Shown: positions 7,096-14,539 of the stretch, one piece after another
Layout: the number at the start of each line of letters is the position of its first letter
Numbering within the stretch: the stretch's first letter is position 1
IMG/VR virus record: IMGVR_UViG_3300034102_003108
Location: 1-25,526 of that record
Strand: one strand, 5' to 3'
Length of the DNA stretch: 25,526 nt
From: a virus
Translations under genes and position numbers: made by a program
Notes under the pieces: model-generated
Databases searched by the model: none
What the model saw: only the letters and a program-made list of their open reading frames with translations
Told to the model about the DNA's origin: nothing

Positions 7096-7358
7096 GCGAC
7101 ACACCGGAGACAGACGCAAGTCGTGGATACGCACTTTCCAGCCACTACGGGCGGATTGAGGGGAGCTATCTGCAAATGGATCGTAGCGGGCCGTTTGTTC
7201 ATGCAGAAGTAGCTCGCAAACTGGAACGCGAGCGCGACGAGGCGAGGGAGATCGCAGGCAGGTTGGCGCATTTTCTGGAGCGCCCAGCTTACTCGGTGGA
7301 TGAGGCAATCGCCCGAATGGAGGCGTTGAATTCTTACAAGAAGCAAAAAAGCCAATGA
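7092..7358 (+). CDS. Small coiled-coil phage protein, 88 aa
   Basis: It starts MSDTPETDA and has the pattern FVHAEVARKLERERDEAREIAGRL. This resembles a widespread but uncharacterised phage protein type with a TPxTDA start and an F-V-x-A-x-x-A-R-x-L-E-R-E helix. It overlaps the upstream coiled-coil gene by 4 bases and the zinc-ribbon gene by 4 bases. The function is unknown. The N-terminal part is probably globular and the second half helical. Confidence 0.65.
   Translation: MSDTPETDASRGYALSSHYGRIEGSYLQMDRSGPFVHAEVARKLERERDEAREIAGRLAHFLERPAYSVDEAIARMEALNSYKKQKSQ
7227..7250 (+). repeat. 24-bp direct repeat, copy 2
   Basis: Exact match to 6646-6669, about 580 bases upstream, in the same translational frame of a neighbouring coiled-coil gene. 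Confidence 0.8.
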
Positions 7359-7615
7359 CCTGCCCGACTTGCCAATCTCCCACCCGCGTCGTCTCCTGCC
7401 GTTCTGTTGGCGATGGGTTCATTCGACGCCGCCGGTGCAGCAACGACCACCGTTTCAACACCGCCGAGGTCTCGCACCTCGGCCCCTTCCCCTGGGCGAA
7501 GAAAACCGCGACCAAGCCCGCCAAGCCCACCAAGCGCCCCAAACGCACCCACAAGGCCAAGCCTAAGCCCTCGGATTGGCTCACCCGCATCAACGACAAG
7601 CTCGCCGCCCTATGA
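7355..7615 (+). CDS. NrdR-like zinc ribbon with basic tail, 86 aa
   Basis: The first 40 residues follow the N-terminal zinc ribbon of the regulator NrdR: M-T-C3-P-T-C6, then V-V-S-C-R-S, then F-I-R-R-R-R-C28, and F-N-T-A-E. The second metal pair is C28-x3-H32 rather than the usual C-x2-C, so the site is variant. The ATP-cone domain that makes NrdR a nucleotide sensor is absent. It is replaced by a lysine/proline-rich tail (about 48-72) and a short helix. It is probably a DNA-binding protein; regulation of nucleotide-reductase genes is not implied. ATGA overlaps join it to both neighbours, directly before TerL. Confidence 0.65.
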   Translation: MTCPTCQSPTRVVSCRSVGDGFIRRRRCSNDHRFNTAEVSHLGPFPWAKKTATKPAKPTKRPKRTHKAKPKPSDWLTRINDKLAAL

Positions 7616-9222
7616 CATTCACGCAAACCGCCCACCCTCTGCTGCCATTTATCCCGCCGGAGCTTTTCGTTGCCGACTTTGAGGCGGCGAAGGCCCTGCT
7701 TGCCGAGAGGGAACGCCGCATTGGGTTGGAAAAAGAGGATCCGATTCGCTACGGCTACGAGCCCGAGCACTGGACCAAGGCCGAAAAGATCGCCAAACGC
7801 TACCGCGACCTGTTGGTGCTGGGCGGCAACCGCTCCGGCAAGTCCACTTGGGCCGGAAAAATGGTGGTTCGCACCCTGCTCGAGAAACCCGCGAGCCGCG
7901 TGTGGTGCTTCCAGACCACAAACGACAACAGCATCTCGATGCAGCAGCCGATTGTGTGGAATTTCATGCCCGCCGAGCTGCGAACGGCCAAGCGCAGCAA
8001 GATCACCAACATTTCCTACACCCAAAAGAACGGTTTTTCCGAAAATACCGCCGTCCTTCCGAACAAATCGCAGGTCTGGTTCCGCAATTACGCCCAGGAC
8101 ATCACGACAATCGAGGGTGGTGAGATAGATTTAGCCTGGTGCGACGAATTATGTCCCCTTGAGTGGCTTGAAACAATCCGATTCCGCCTTCTCGACCGAA
8201 ACGGCATCCTCCTCGTCACCTTTACCCCCATCGAAGGCTACTCGCCCACGGTAAAAAACTACCTGCAAGGCGCCAAGACGCTCGAGGAGTGCGATGCCGA
8301 GCTTTTGCCGAGAAAAAGCGGCAAGGGATTTGAAAAAGTCCCCGTCGTGCAGGAATGCGTCACCCGGCACGCCGGCATCATCTATTTTCAGACCAAAAAC
8401 AACCCATGGGCAGGCTACGGCCGCATGAAGACCGAGCTCGCCAAGCAACCCCGCGAAAAAATCCTCTGCCGCGCCTACGGCGTCCCCGTCAAGGCCGCCG
8501 CGACGCGCTTTCCCCGCTTCCGTGAGTCGGTGCATGTCGTCAAGGCCGACCAGATTCCCCAGGAAGGCACGAACTACCTCTTCTGCGACCCCGCGGGAGG
8601 GAAAAACTGGTTCATGCTCTGGATCCGAGTGGACGCCGCCGATCGGGCGTGGGTTTACCGCGAGTGGCCGCAGACCGACACCTACATCGAGGGCGTCGGC
8701 TACGCCGGACCGTGGGCGATCAGCAGCGGCAAGAAAGCCGACGGCGAAGCCGGTGAGGGGCAGAAATCCTTCGGCTTTGGCCTGCTCGCCTACAAGGCCG
8801 AAATCGAGCGCATGGAAGCCCTCGATGGGGTCAAGATTTTTGAGCGCTGGATAGACTCGAGGTATGCGAACACCACCGTCGCCGGCACCCGCGAGCAATC
8901 CACCACGCTCCTCGAGGAGCTCGAAGATGTCGGCATGTCCTTCCGATCCTGCCCTGGCGAAAACATCGAAGAAGGCGTCGGCCTCATCAACAACGCATTG
9001 TTTTATGACGAAGAAAACCCAATCGACCACACGAATGCCCCTCGGCTCTATATCTCCGAGGCATGCACCAACACCATCTGGGCCCTCAAGGAGTGGACCG
9101 GATCCGACGGCCAGAAAGGCGCCAGCAAAGACCCCATCGACTGCCTCCGCTACCTCCTCACTTCTGGAGTCGGCAATGTGGAAGGAGGTCGGCTCAATGT
9201 CACCGGAGGAGGTGCCTATTAA
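7612..9222 (+). CDS. terL: Terminase large subunit (TerL)
   Basis: The start at 7612 overlaps the upstream stop as ATGA; the open frame extends back to 7576 but that start is less likely. The 536-aa protein has the packaging ATPase domain: Walker A G71GNRSGKS78 and Walker B LAWCDE with D178 and E179. A motif-III-like segment follows (LLVTFTPIEGY). The C-terminal RNase H-like nuclease carries candidate metal-binding acids D326 (YLFCDPAGG), D415 (WIDSRYANT) and D507/D510 (SKDPIDCLRY). TerL pumps DNA into the prohead and cuts concatemers. The length is typical. Its last 26 bases overlap the next small gene. Confidence 0.93.
   Translation: MTFTQTAHPLLPFIPPELFVADFEAAKALLAERERRIGLEKEDPIRYGYEPEHWTKAEKIAKRYRDLLVLGGNRSGKSTWAGKMVVRTLLEKPASRVWCFQTTNDNSISMQQPIVWNFMPAELRTAKRSKITNISYTQKNGFSENTAVLPNKSQVWFRNYAQDITTIEGGEIDLAWCDELCPLEWLETIRFRLLDRNGILLVTFTPIEGYSPTVKNYLQGAKTLEECDAELLPRKSGKGFEKVPVVQECVTRHAGIIYFQTKNNPWAGYGRMKTELAKQPREKILCRAYGVPVKAAATRFPRFRESVHVVKADQIPQEGTNYLFCDPAGGKNWFMLWIRVDAADRAWVYREWPQTDTYIEGVGYAGPWAISSGKKADGEAGEGQKSFGFGLLAYKAEIERMEALDGVKIFERWIDSRYANTTVAGTREQSTTLLEELEDVGMSFRSCPGENIEEGVGLINNALFYDEENPIDHTNAPRLYISEACTNTIWALKEWTGSDGQKGASKDPIDCLRYLLTSGVGNVEGGRLNVTGGGAY
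9182..9189 (+). promoter_or_regulatory. Strong Shine-Dalgarno AAGGAGGT inside the end of terL
   Basis: A perfect AAGGAGGT lies 7 bases before the ATG at 9197 and sets the start of the small HTH gene. It stands out because most starts in this window have no recognisable ribosome binding site. Confidence 0.7.
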
Positions 9223-9388
9223 ACGCCGCACGCTGCGCAAGCGCGATGTCATGGACCTCCTCGGCATTTCGGAGCGCACCTACAAGACCTACATCGAGGT
9301 TGGCCTCCTGCACCCGATCCCCGCGCCCCGGCAGAAACGCCACACCTTCAGCCTCCCCGCCATCATCAAAAAATTCCAACTCGCCTGA
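9197..9388 (+). CDS. Small MerR/excisionase-like HTH protein, 63 aa
   Basis: After a basic start (KRRTLRKRD) the sequence VMDLLGISERTYKTYIEVGLLHPI reads as a winged-helix MerR/excisionase-type HTH. The wing follows at QKRHTFSLPAIIKKF. The Shine-Dalgarno site at 9182 fixes the ATG at 9197; the frame is open further upstream but only inside terL. It may regulate virion genes or assist packaging-site recognition. With no integrase visible, an excisionase role cannot be supported. Confidence 0.7.
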   Translation: MSPEEVPIKRRTLRKRDVMDLLGISERTYKTYIEVGLLHPIPAPRQKRHTFSLPAIIKKFQLA

Positions 9389-9392
9389 CCCT

Positions 9393-9677
9393 ATGTTCAA
9401 CCTAAAAAAACCCACCACCCGCTACATCCTCCCCGACCGGCTCGACGACGACGACATGACGACCGCGCTCTGCATGCCCGGAACCAAGCCACTCGTCGTG
9501 CAGGCTGTGTTGCAAGTCCTCCGCGACCACATCGACGACTCCGTCGAATTGGTCGGAAGCATCAAGCTTGCCACCGAGCACGGCCAGCTCGCCCACTGCG
9601 CCGGCGCCCTCGACGCCCTGCGCGGCCTCGAGTCCGACCTCCTCCAACGCATCGACGAAGCGAGCAAGAAAATGTAG
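9393..9677 (+). CDS. Hypothetical protein, 94 aa
   Basis: The ATG at 9393 lies 4 bases after the HTH stop. The protein has a beta-like, acidic start (TRYILPDRLDDDDM) and a helical rest (VVQAVLQVLRDHIDDSVEL, QLAHCAGALDALRGLESDLLQRIDEA). The helical half resembles small proteins near terminase genes in other phages, but I know of no function. It is the last gene before the candidate RNA and terminator, so it closes the packaging transcription unit. Confidence 0.6.
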   Translation: MFNLKKPTTRYILPDRLDDDDMTTALCMPGTKPLVVQAVLQVLRDHIDDSVELVGSIKLATEHGQLAHCAGALDALRGLESDLLQRIDEASKKM

Positions 9678-9685
9678 AAAACTTT

Positions 9686-9763
9686 CCGGCGGTCACTGAG
9701 GGCATGCCGTCTCGCCGTTCCCAAGGGGTAAGCGAGGCGACCATGAGCGACCTGAGCCGTCGG
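9686..9763 (+). ncRNA. Candidate structured RNA of unknown class
   Basis: A closing helix pairs CCGGCGG (9686-9692) with CCGTCGG (9757-9763), seven pairs with one G-U. Inside are CTCGC (9711-9715) pairing with GCGAG (9731-9735) over a CCC/GGG mini-stem, and the self-complementary GGCATGCC (9701-9708). A T-rich stretch follows, then a strong terminator 13 bases on. I cannot assign it to a known family. It could be a free small RNA, a leader, or a 3'-end structure. Confidence 0.4.
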
Positions 9764-9776
9764 ACCTTTTTCAGCC

Positions 9777-9815
9777 AAGCGAACCGTTAAGTAATCCTTA
9801 GCGGTTCGCTTTTTT
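9777..9815 (+). terminator. Strong intrinsic terminator after the packaging genes
   Basis: A 15-pair stem joins AAGCGAACCGTTAAG (9777-9791) to CTTAGCGGTTCGCTT (9797-9811), with one G-U and a 5-base loop. Six T (9810-9815) follow. It separates the terminase unit from the capsid unit. Confidence 0.9.
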
Positions 9816-9959
9816 CTGCCGTTATAGGTCGGTCGATGCCTGTTTCTGCCGCTCTGGGTGCGGCTCTATAGATTTCCAGAATTCTGTCGTCATTCTGAAT
9901 TTCAACGAGCCCCTGTGCCGCTCGACCCAAAAGGCGCTGACCCACTTGGTTGGATTACC
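9816..9959 (+). promoter_or_regulatory. Leader of the capsid unit with palindromes; probable promoter region
   Basis: This 144-base gap follows a terminator and precedes the scaffold gene, so a promoter is expected. It holds a GCCGC/GCGGC hairpin (9848-9864), a TATAGAT box (9867-9873) and the perfect palindrome CAGAATTCTG (9877-9886). A second CATTCTGAAT follows, giving two ATTCTG copies. No good -35 box is seen. The promoter assignment is inference from position. Confidence 0.3.
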
Positions 9960-10982
9960 ATGACGACAGACACACAAGACACCCCACTACAGCTCTCCGA
10001 CATTGCGGCCGAAATCGGCTTCGATCTCGAGGAGATAACCCCGCAGGAACAACCCGCCGCCGAGGAGACCGAAGCCGCGCCAGAAGCGCAGCCAGAGGCC
10101 ACCGACACGGAGGATGCCTCAGCGGAAACTGATCTTTCACCAGATACCGACGAAAAGTCTGACGACGACAGCGACGCCGAGTCCGAAGAGGACAAAGACG
10201 ACGCCGAGCCCGAAGAGGAAAAGAACCCCGTCCCCGAGAAGCTCCTCAAGCGCATCGACAAAATCACGGCCAAGCGCCGCGAGGCTGAAGAACGCGCCGA
10301 GACCCTCGAGAGCGAGGTCAGCGAGCTGCGAGCCAAACTCGACGCCACCGTTCCCATCCAGATCACGCCCACAGCGAGCGACCCGCTCGCCGATGTGGAA
10401 ACGCCCGAGCAACTCGAAGACCGAGTTGCCACCGCGAAGAAAATCCGCGCCTGGGCGATCAAGAATTTGGAAGGCGGCACCGTCCAGAATGCCGCCGGCG
10501 AGGATGTCTACTACGAGCCCTCCCAGGTTCGTGAATACCTCGCCACCGCCGACGAGCTCCTCACCGAGCACGCCCCCAAGCGCAAGGAATGGATCTCGCA
10601 GCGCGGTGCCGTCATGCAAGAAGCCAAGGCCGTCTACCCGGCCCTCTTCAAAGCAGGCACCCCCGAGCACGAAAGCCTCGTAGCCACGCTCAAAGCGCAC
10701 CCCTACCTCAAAGGTCTGCCTCAACTCGAGATGATCGTGGGCGACGCCATCGAGGGCCAGAAGCTCCGCTTCGCCCGCGCCGAGGCCATGGCCAAAAAGT
10801 CCGCAGCGTCCAAGACCGAGTCGAAATCCCCCGTGAAAGCCAGCGCCCCGCCAAGCCCTGCAAAAGGTGCCCGAGTGCCCGCCCAGACCATAGCGACCCG
10901 CGAAGGAGCAAAAAACCTGTTCTCTCGAGGATCCTCGCTCAAGACCGACGACATCGCGGCGTTCCTCGAAGGAGCGCTCTAA
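9960..10982 (+). CDS. Putative capsid scaffolding protein
   Basis: I start at ATG 9960, giving 340 aa; the frame is open back to 9858, but those codons cover the leader palindromes. Residues about 25-90 are extremely acidic (runs of Asp/Glu), followed by a coiled coil (RIDKITAKRREAEERAETLESEVSEL in pieces, about 94-130). A helical body and a basic Ser/Ala/Pro-rich C-terminal region follow. The position directly before the major capsid gene and this composition match phage scaffolding proteins, which direct shell assembly and then leave. No protease motif is seen. Sequence identity to a specific scaffold family is not established. Confidence 0.75.
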   Translation: MTTDTQDTPLQLSDIAAEIGFDLEEITPQEQPAAEETEAAPEAQPEATDTEDASAETDLSPDTDEKSDDDSDAESEEDKDDAEPEEEKNPVPEKLLKRIDKITAKRREAEERAETLESEVSELRAKLDATVPIQITPTASDPLADVETPEQLEDRVATAKKIRAWAIKNLEGGTVQNAAGEDVYYEPSQVREYLATADELLTEHAPKRKEWISQRGAVMQEAKAVYPALFKAGTPEHESLVATLKAHPYLKGLPQLEMIVGDAIEGQKLRFARAEAMAKKSAASKTESKSPVKASAPPSPAKGARVPAQTIATREGAKNLFSRGSSLKTDDIAAFLEGAL

Positions 10983-11018
10983 CCCCCCAAATCCAAACCA
11001 ACACCCCCCCTTAACACA

Positions 11019-12038
11019 ATGGCCGCTACACTCATCACCTCCCAAACTGGCATCCGCCAGGATCTCTCCGACCTCATCGCGGTCGTAGACGCAAAAACCT
11101 GCCCCGTCATCTCGATGGCGAAAAAAGGCGCAGAGCCCATCAACCCCCTCACACAATGGCAAGCCGACGCATTCAATGCGGCAACGGTTCCCGCCGGCGT
11201 GCTCTCAAACACAGATGTTTCCTCATCTGATTTCGTCGACAACGCCGCAAACCGCGTGCTCCTCTCGGCCCGCATCCAGAAGTTCCGCGAAGTCCCATCC
11301 GTGGACGACCTCGCGCAGCATGTCTCCGAAGTTGCCGGCATCGGCAAAAAGAAGGAGATGGCCCGCGCCGTCAGCAAATCCCTCGAGCAAATGAAGCGCT
11401 CGATGGAAGCCGCATTCTGCTCCGACCAAGAAGGCGTCGAGCAATCCGGCGTGACCCCTTACAAGACCCGCGGTCTTGGCAAGTGGATCCAGAACGGCGC
11501 TCAGTCCGACCTCCCCGTCAACTCGGCCTACCGCACACCGACCGCGTCGATCAACACGACCGCCACGGCCAGCCTCACCGAGAACAACATCCAAGATATG
11601 TTGCAGTCCCTCTACGAGCAGACCGGCAAATCCCAGACCTACAGCCTCGTCTGCGGGCCTGCCCTCAAGCGCCAATTCACCTCGTTCACACGCACCCAGT
11701 TCGCTTCGACGAATGTCGCCAGCGCCATCCGCGTGTTGAATCAAAAAGACAGCTCCAAAATCGTCAGCTCTGTTGACATTTTTGAAGGAGATTTTGGCAC
11801 ACTCGAGCTCATCCCATCGCTCTTCCTGGCGAAGGACGCAACCGTCAACGCAGCCGCCGTGCAGAACGGCCGCGGCTATGTCCTCGATATGGACATGGTC
11901 GAGCTCCGCTACAACCGCAAGCCCCGCTTCCAAGAACTGGAAGACCGCGGCGGTGGACCACGCGGCATCGTGGACGCCATCTGCGCCCTCTGCGTCAAGA
12001 GCCCTCTGGCTCTCGGCAAGTTCGCCCCGACTGCCTAA
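11019..12038 (+). CDS. Major capsid protein, SU10/DUF5309 type
   Basis: The 339-aa protein begins with a strand-and-loop region (LITSQTGIRQDLSDLIAVVD, PVISMAKKG, LTQWQAD). It contains a long helix (KKEMARAVSKSLEQMKRSMEAAF) and ends with GYVLDMDMVELRYNRKPRF and RGGGPRGIVDAI. These are recognisable features of HK97-fold capsid proteins of the SU10/DUF5309 group. It follows the scaffold gene by 36 bases. A strong terminator directly downstream fits high, separately controlled expression. The fold is inferred from these motifs. Confidence 0.85.
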   Translation: MAATLITSQTGIRQDLSDLIAVVDAKTCPVISMAKKGAEPINPLTQWQADAFNAATVPAGVLSNTDVSSSDFVDNAANRVLLSARIQKFREVPSVDDLAQHVSEVAGIGKKKEMARAVSKSLEQMKRSMEAAFCSDQEGVEQSGVTPYKTRGLGKWIQNGAQSDLPVNSAYRTPTASINTTATASLTENNIQDMLQSLYEQTGKSQTYSLVCGPALKRQFTSFTRTQFASTNVASAIRVLNQKDSSKIVSSVDIFEGDFGTLELIPSLFLAKDATVNAAAVQNGRGYVLDMDMVELRYNRKPRFQELEDRGGGPRGIVDAICALCVKSPLALGKFAPTA

Positions 12039-12048
12039 TCCAGCCTCC

Positions 12049-12126
12049 CCCGCATAGGCCCATCGGAGGGGCGCTCACACCCTCCAGAAATCAAAGAGCG
12101 CCCCTCCCAATGCGGGACAATTTTTT
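12049..12126 (+). terminator. Nested double-stem terminator after the capsid gene
   Basis: The inner stem GGAGGGGCGCTC (12065-12076) pairs perfectly with 12096-12107. The outer stem CCCGCAT (12049-12055) pairs perfectly with ATGCGGG (12110-12116). Six T follow at 12121-12126, only 2 bases before the next ATG. It may attenuate transcription into the portal genes. Confidence 0.85.
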
Positions 12127-12128
12127 AA

Positions 12129-12461
12129 ATGTCCGACCTCGCAGTAGAACTCGAAGCCGATCTTGGTGACCTCGCCCCGCTGGTCACTGAGGAACTCCGC
12201 ACCGGCTGGCACGCCTCCATGGTCACCGCCGAGATGCGCCAGCAGCGGATCAAAGCCGCGAGCGACCGCATCGCCGCAGCCCGCAGCACGGTGGAAGGCA
12301 TCGGCCAGCACACCATGAGTGTCGATTTCGACAGCTACATCTACTGGAACAACCTCTACCCCGGTTGCTGGAAGGACAAAGGATTCCGCGAGGAATTCAA
12401 AAAAGCCAACCCCCACACCGTCGTCACCACTACCGCCAAGCCGACCATCGTCGTCCAATGA
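12129..12461 (+). CDS. Hypothetical protein, 110 aa, between capsid and portal
   Basis: The ATG directly follows the terminator T-run, with no Shine-Dalgarno sequence. The first 60 residues are helical (VTEELRTGWHASMVTAEMRQQ). The second half is aromatic (SVDFDSYIYWNNLYPGCWKDK) and basic, ending TTTAKPTIVV. No family is recognised. Its stop overlaps the portal start as ATGA, so a role at the portal or head vertex is plausible but unproven. Confidence 0.6.
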   Translation: MSDLAVELEADLGDLAPLVTEELRTGWHASMVTAEMRQQRIKAASDRIAAARSTVEGIGQHTMSVDFDSYIYWNNLYPGCWKDKGFREEFKKANPHTVVTTTAKPTIVVQ

Positions 12462-14539
12462 AATCCTCGGACATCTCAGAAATCATCGGCCTCGTCGAAG
12501 AAGCGGAAACCGACGCCGCCAACTACTGGTCGCGCAAGAATCTCAACTACAACCAGCGCTTCTGCCTCTGGCCAGGACAAGACGATACCGGCCGCAAATA
12601 TTCGTCGAACCTCGGCAAAAACGCCTTCCCCTGGGATGGCGCTTCCGACTCCCGAATCCGCCTTTCCGACATGCTCATCAACGAGCGTGTGCGGTTGATG
12701 AAAAACTCCTTCACCCGCGCTCGTCTCGCCGTCATGCCTACCGAGACCACCGACATCCAAGCCGGCCGCAAAGTCGAGACCGTCATCCAGTGGATCCTCA
12801 ATTCGCACTGCTCTGCCATGACCAAGCGCGAGATCGAACTCGCCGCAAACATCCGCGAGACCTACGGCCTCGCCGTCATGGGCGTCTTCTGGCGCCGCAC
12901 CACTCGCAACGAAAAGCTCACCTTCACGCTCGAGTCCCTCCAGATGCAATACATGGAGACCGGCGACCCCCAGCTCGCCATGATGATCGAGGCCATTCTC
13001 GATCCCACGCAGGAAGAAGCCGTCGCCCGCGAGATGGATCTCCTGCTCCCAGGCCAAGGCACCGCCGACAATGTCCGCAAACTCCGCGAGACCGGCGCGT
13101 TCGAATACGACTCGCCCTACATCTTCGAGAACCTCCCCGATTGGCAAGCCTACGAGCCCTGGGAGGACATTATTTTCCCTCCGAGCACCTACGACCTCCA
13201 GCGGGCACCTTTCATTGCCTGCCGCGAACTTCTCCGCGAAGACGAGCTCCGCGAGCGCGAAGTCACCGAAGACTACGACCCACGCTGGATCGAAGAGGCC
13301 GTGAAGCACAAAGGCATCTCCCGCCGCACCGGCCGGAACATGTATCGCATCACCGATACATTCCTGCTCTCCGACGACCGCGACATGATCGAGGTCTGGC
13401 GCGTCTATCAGAAAAAGTGGAACGAAAAGATCGGCGCCATGGAGGTCTGGTGCACCCACATTCAGCCCAGCGTGGTGGACCGTGTCGCCAAGTCCGAGGC
13501 GATGGGCTACGAGCACGGCCAGTATCCCTTCATCGAGCTACCCCTCGAGCGCACTAGCCGCCCCCTCATCGAGGCCCGAGGCGTGCCCGAGCTCGTCGCC
13601 ACCCAGCAGAGCGAGATCAAGGTGCAGCGCGACTACCGCAGTGATCGCGCCTCGCTCACCATTCTCCCACCGCTCAAAGTCCCCGCCAATCGCGGCAAAA
13701 TGGAAATCGTCCTCGGCCCCGCCAAGCAGCTCCCAGAGCGTCGCCCCGGCGAATTCCAGTGGATGGCCCCGCCGGTGAATGACATGGGCACCATCGAAAT
13801 CGAAGCCGCCACCCGCCGCGATGTTGATGAGTATTTCGGCATTCCCCGCGCCGACATGGCCCCTCAGCGTGCTCTCCTCGCCCAGCAGGATTTGGTCGAT
13901 ACCTGGCTCGCCGACATGGCCCTCATCCTCGGCCAGACCTTCCAACTCTGTCAGCAATACCTCGACGATATCCAGTTTGTCCGAGTCGCCGGCGGACTGC
14001 CCACCCCCTTCCGCGCCAGCCGCCAAGACATCCAGGGCAAATACGACCTCCGCCTTGATTTCGACGCCCGCACGCTCGACTCCGAGGCCCTCAAGATCAA
14101 GCTGCAAGGGCTCACGCAGCTCATCCCGCTCGACACGCAAGGCGTCATCGACCGCGCCGGTCTCGTCAAATTCCTCTTCGGATCCATCGACCCCAATCTC
14201 TCCGAGCTCCTCATCCGCGACGCCGAAGCCGCCTCTCAGCAAGAAATCGACGACGAGCAAGTCCAATATACGAAAATCGCCGCCGGCACCGAGCCACCTC
14301 TTAAGAGCGAAGGCCAAAACTTCCAGCTCCGCCTGCAAACCCTGCAAAACATCATCCAGAGCAACCCCGCCATCCAGCAGCGCCTGCAACAAGACCAAAT
14401 CTTCGCCGCCATGCTCAACGCCCGCATGGAGTCCTTCTCCTTCCAAGTCCAACAACAACAAAACGCCCAAATCGGCCGCGTCGGCGCCCAGCCCGGCCTC
14501 CAAAAAGTCGCCGAAGAAATGCAAGGAGGCGCACAATGA
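12458..14539 (+). CDS. Portal protein (podovirus-like)
   Basis: The 693-aa start at ATG 12458 overlaps the upstream stop. The N-terminal region has the YNQRFCLWPGQDDTGRK, FPWDGASDSRIR and helix patterns of large podovirus-type portals. The middle carries a clip/stem-like region (FGIPRADMAPQRALLAQQ). The C-terminus is a Gln-rich coiled coil (about 620-690, QQQQNAQ), comparable to the barrel of P22-like portals. The portal forms the ring at the head vertex for DNA entry and exit. Gene order is unusual because it lies after scaffold and capsid rather than next to TerL. It is coupled to the connector gene by ATGA. Confidence 0.85.
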   Translation: MKSSDISEIIGLVEEAETDAANYWSRKNLNYNQRFCLWPGQDDTGRKYSSNLGKNAFPWDGASDSRIRLSDMLINERVRLMKNSFTRARLAVMPTETTDIQAGRKVETVIQWILNSHCSAMTKREIELAANIRETYGLAVMGVFWRRTTRNEKLTFTLESLQMQYMETGDPQLAMMIEAILDPTQEEAVAREMDLLLPGQGTADNVRKLRETGAFEYDSPYIFENLPDWQAYEPWEDIIFPPSTYDLQRAPFIACRELLREDELREREVTEDYDPRWIEEAVKHKGISRRTGRNMYRITDTFLLSDDRDMIEVWRVYQKKWNEKIGAMEVWCTHIQPSVVDRVAKSEAMGYEHGQYPFIELPLERTSRPLIEARGVPELVATQQSEIKVQRDYRSDRASLTILPPLKVPANRGKMEIVLGPAKQLPERRPGEFQWMAPPVNDMGTIEIEAATRRDVDEYFGIPRADMAPQRALLAQQDLVDTWLADMALILGQTFQLCQQYLDDIQFVRVAGGLPTPFRASRQDIQGKYDLRLDFDARTLDSEALKIKLQGLTQLIPLDTQGVIDRAGLVKFLFGSIDPNLSELLIRDAEAASQQEIDDEQVQYTKIAAGTEPPLKSEGQNFQLRLQTLQNIIQSNPAIQQRLQQDQIFAAMLNARMESFSFQVQQQQNAQIGRVGAQPGLQKVAEEMQGGAQ

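Noticed and set aside
6841-8025. 394-aa open frame on the minus strand across the coiled-coil genes and terL
   Set aside because: It lies antisense to three better-supported, overlapping + genes, has no family motif, and long antisense frames are expected in GC-rich coding DNA.
8149-9279. 376-aa minus-strand frame opposite terL
   Set aside because: Shadow of terL; the sense strand carries intact terminase motifs.
10137-11162. 341-aa minus-strand frame across scaffold and capsid starts
   Set aside because: It crosses two + genes and their gap, and its Gly/Phe/Leu bias mirrors Glu/Ala-rich sense codons.
12476-13516. 346-aa minus-strand frame opposite the portal
   Set aside because: Shadow of the portal gene with Gly/Val/Asp-biased antisense composition and no motif.
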